From an uncultured Lachnospiraceae bacterium (lineage in GTDB: Bacteria > Bacillota > Clostridia > Lachnospirales > Lachnospiraceae): a stretch of 7,347 nucleotides of DNA. The stretch covers positions 1-7,347 of the forward strand of contig CAKXYI010000018.1 of the NCBI GenBank assembly GCA_934899185.1. Reading direction: 5' to 3'. Shown here one piece after another: positions 6,264 through 7,347 of this stretch. Each line of letters starts with the position of its first letter. Position 1 is the first letter of the stretch. Both the position numbers and the translations under genes were made by a program. The notes below the pieces were generated by a model that was given only the letters and a program-made list of their open reading frames with translations, was not told where the DNA came from and did not search any database.

Positions 6264-7274
6264 ATGAGCAAAATGTATATCCCGGAGGATTATGTGCCGG
6301 CTCTGAATTTAAAGGAGACACAGATCGCCATCAAAGAGGTCAAGGATTTCTTTCAAAGACAGATCACGGCAGAACTCAACCTGCATCGTGTGTCAGCACC
6401 GCTTTTTGTCACACCGGAATCCGGTCTGAATGACAATCTAAACGGTGTGGAGCGTCCGGTTGCCTTTGGTATCAAGGAGCAGGATGACCGCGAGGTCGAG
6501 GTCGTACATTCTTTGGCAAAATGGAAGAGAATGGCACTGGGACGTTATGGATTTTCCGTAGGAGAAGGCTTATATACGGATATGAATGCCATCCGTCGTG
6601 ATGAGGATACGGATAATATCCATTCCATCTATGTCGATCAGTGGGATTGGGAAAAGATCATCACTAAAAACCAGCGCAATGTGGAAACTTTGCAAAGCGT
6701 TGTAAAGTCTGTTTATGATGCCCTCCGTGTGACGGAAAAGTACATGGCAAACAAATATGATTACATAGAATGCATCTTGCCGGAACAGATCTTCTTTATC
6801 ACTTCGCAGGAACTGGAGGATATGTATCCAGACGATACGCCAAAGGAGAGAGAGTACAAGATCTGTAAACTGCATGGCGCGGTCTTTATCTCACAGATTG
6901 GTGGCAAACTGGCATCCGGAGAAAAGCACGATGGACGCGCGCCCGATTATGATGACTGGTCCTTAAACGGCGATATTCTGGTCTATTATCCGGTGACAGA
7001 TATTGCCTTGGAATTATCCTCTATGGGTATCCGTGTGGATGAGGATTCTTTGGTCAAGCAGTTGGAATTGGCGGGATGTAGGGGACGTCTGGAATTGCCT
7101 TTTCAGAAGGCAGTTTACGAAAAAAAACTGCCATATACCATTGGTGGAGGTATCGGACAGTCCCGTATCTGTATGTTCTTTCTTCGTAAGGCTCATATTG
7201 GTGAGGTACAGGTATCTGTGTGGCCACAGGAAGATATTGATTATGCCAAGTGCAGAGGTGTTATTATTTTATAG
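6264..7274 (+). CDS. asnA: Aspartate--ammonia ligase (ammonia-dependent asparagine synthetase A)
   Basis: Makes asparagine from aspartate, ammonia and ATP (releasing AMP and pyrophosphate) in the cytosol. Seen: AsnA signatures that line up with the E. coli enzyme as I remember it. These are NDNLNG (56-61, where D57 corresponds to the catalytic D46), [11 protein letters not shown] (79-89), GEGLYTDM (100-107), IYVDQWDWE (122-130), RAPDYDDW and [16 protein letters not shown], and the class II motif-3-like GGGIGQSR near the C-terminus. Its 336 residues compare with 330 in E. coli. The fold is a class II aminoacyl-tRNA synthetase core without an anticodon domain, so it is distantly related to its neighbour asnS. 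AAGGAAG at 6250-6256 precedes the start by about eight bases. Probably co-transcribed with asnS from the promoter at 4740-4768, since no credible promoter is seen in the gap. Confidence 0.97.
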   Translation: MSKMYIPEDYVPALNLKETQIAIKEVKDFFQRQITAELNLHRVSAPLFVTPESGLNDNLNGVERPVAFGIKEQDDREVEVVHSLAKWKRMALGRYGFSVGEGLYTDMNAIRRDEDTDNIHSIYVDQWDWEKIITKNQRNVETLQSVVKSVYDALRVTEKYMANKYDYIECILPEQIFFITSQELEDMYPDDTPKEREYKICKLHGAVFISQIGGKLASGEKHDGRAPDYDDWSLNGDILVYYPVTDIALELSSMGIRVDEDSLVKQLELAGCRGRLELPFQKAVYEKKLPYTIGGGIGQSRICMFFLRKAHIGEVQVSVWPQEDIDYAKCRGVIIL

Positions 7275-7347
7275 AAAGTCTAACTATTAAAAGTCAAGTT
7301 TGAAAATGAAATATTTTGAATGAATTGCAGAAATGCATTTCAGATAT
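7275..7347. other. AT-rich region after asnA with a short palindrome
   Basis: No gene is evident in the last 73 bases. A perfect 12-base palindrome GAAATGCATTTC lies at 7330-7341. There is no GC-rich hairpin with a T run, so the asnA terminator, if close, lies beyond the window edge. Confidence 0.4.

Noticed and set aside
7330..7341. GAAATGCATTTC palindrome as the asnA terminator
   Set aside because: It is short, AT-rich and has no loop or T run, so it would not form a stable terminator hairpin.

Overview
The window looks like a chromosomal segment from an anaerobic Gram-positive Firmicute. A Clostridia/Lachnospiraceae-type gut or rumen bacterium is the best guess. The reasons are strong GGAGG-type ribosome binding sites, sigma-A-like promoters, moderate base composition, a DUF4317 protein (a family I know mainly from Clostridia), an ammonia-dependent asparagine synthetase paired with asparaginyl-tRNA synthetase, and a RACo-like iron-sulfur/ATPase protein of the kind found in anaerobes. 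All six genes appear intact. I see no tRNA, rRNA, CRISPR array, insertion sequence or phage gene.

Left block (1-3447, plus strand). A 171-base upstream region with candidate promoters leads into three closely spaced genes. The first is a DUF4445/RACo-like protein: an N-terminal [2Fe-2S] ferredoxin domain fused to an ASKHA ATPase fold, known in the family as a reductive activator of corrinoid proteins. The second is larB and the third larC, both for nickel-pincer nucleotide (NPN) cofactor biosynthesis. LarC stops at the end of its first domain (LarC1) and no LarC2 coding sequence follows. LarA and LarE are also absent from the window. A candidate promoter with a perfect TATAAT lies just before larB, so larBC may be separately transcribed.

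Middle (3444-4673, minus strand). A 409-codon DUF4317 gene of unknown function converges on larC, and the two stop codons overlap by 4 bases. It is transcribed away from asnS, and the two promoters sit back to back in a 137-base intergenic region.

Right block (4811-7274, plus strand). asnS and asnA are separated by a 70-base gap that holds a hairpin. Together they make asparagine from aspartate and ammonia and charge it onto tRNA-Asn. The asnS leader is too short to hold a T-box. The last 73 bases contain no recognisable gene and no convincing terminator.

The most interesting material is the left block. It places a corrinoid-activator-like redox ATPase next to a partial nickel-pincer pathway, with a LarC that lacks its CTP-binding catalytic half.
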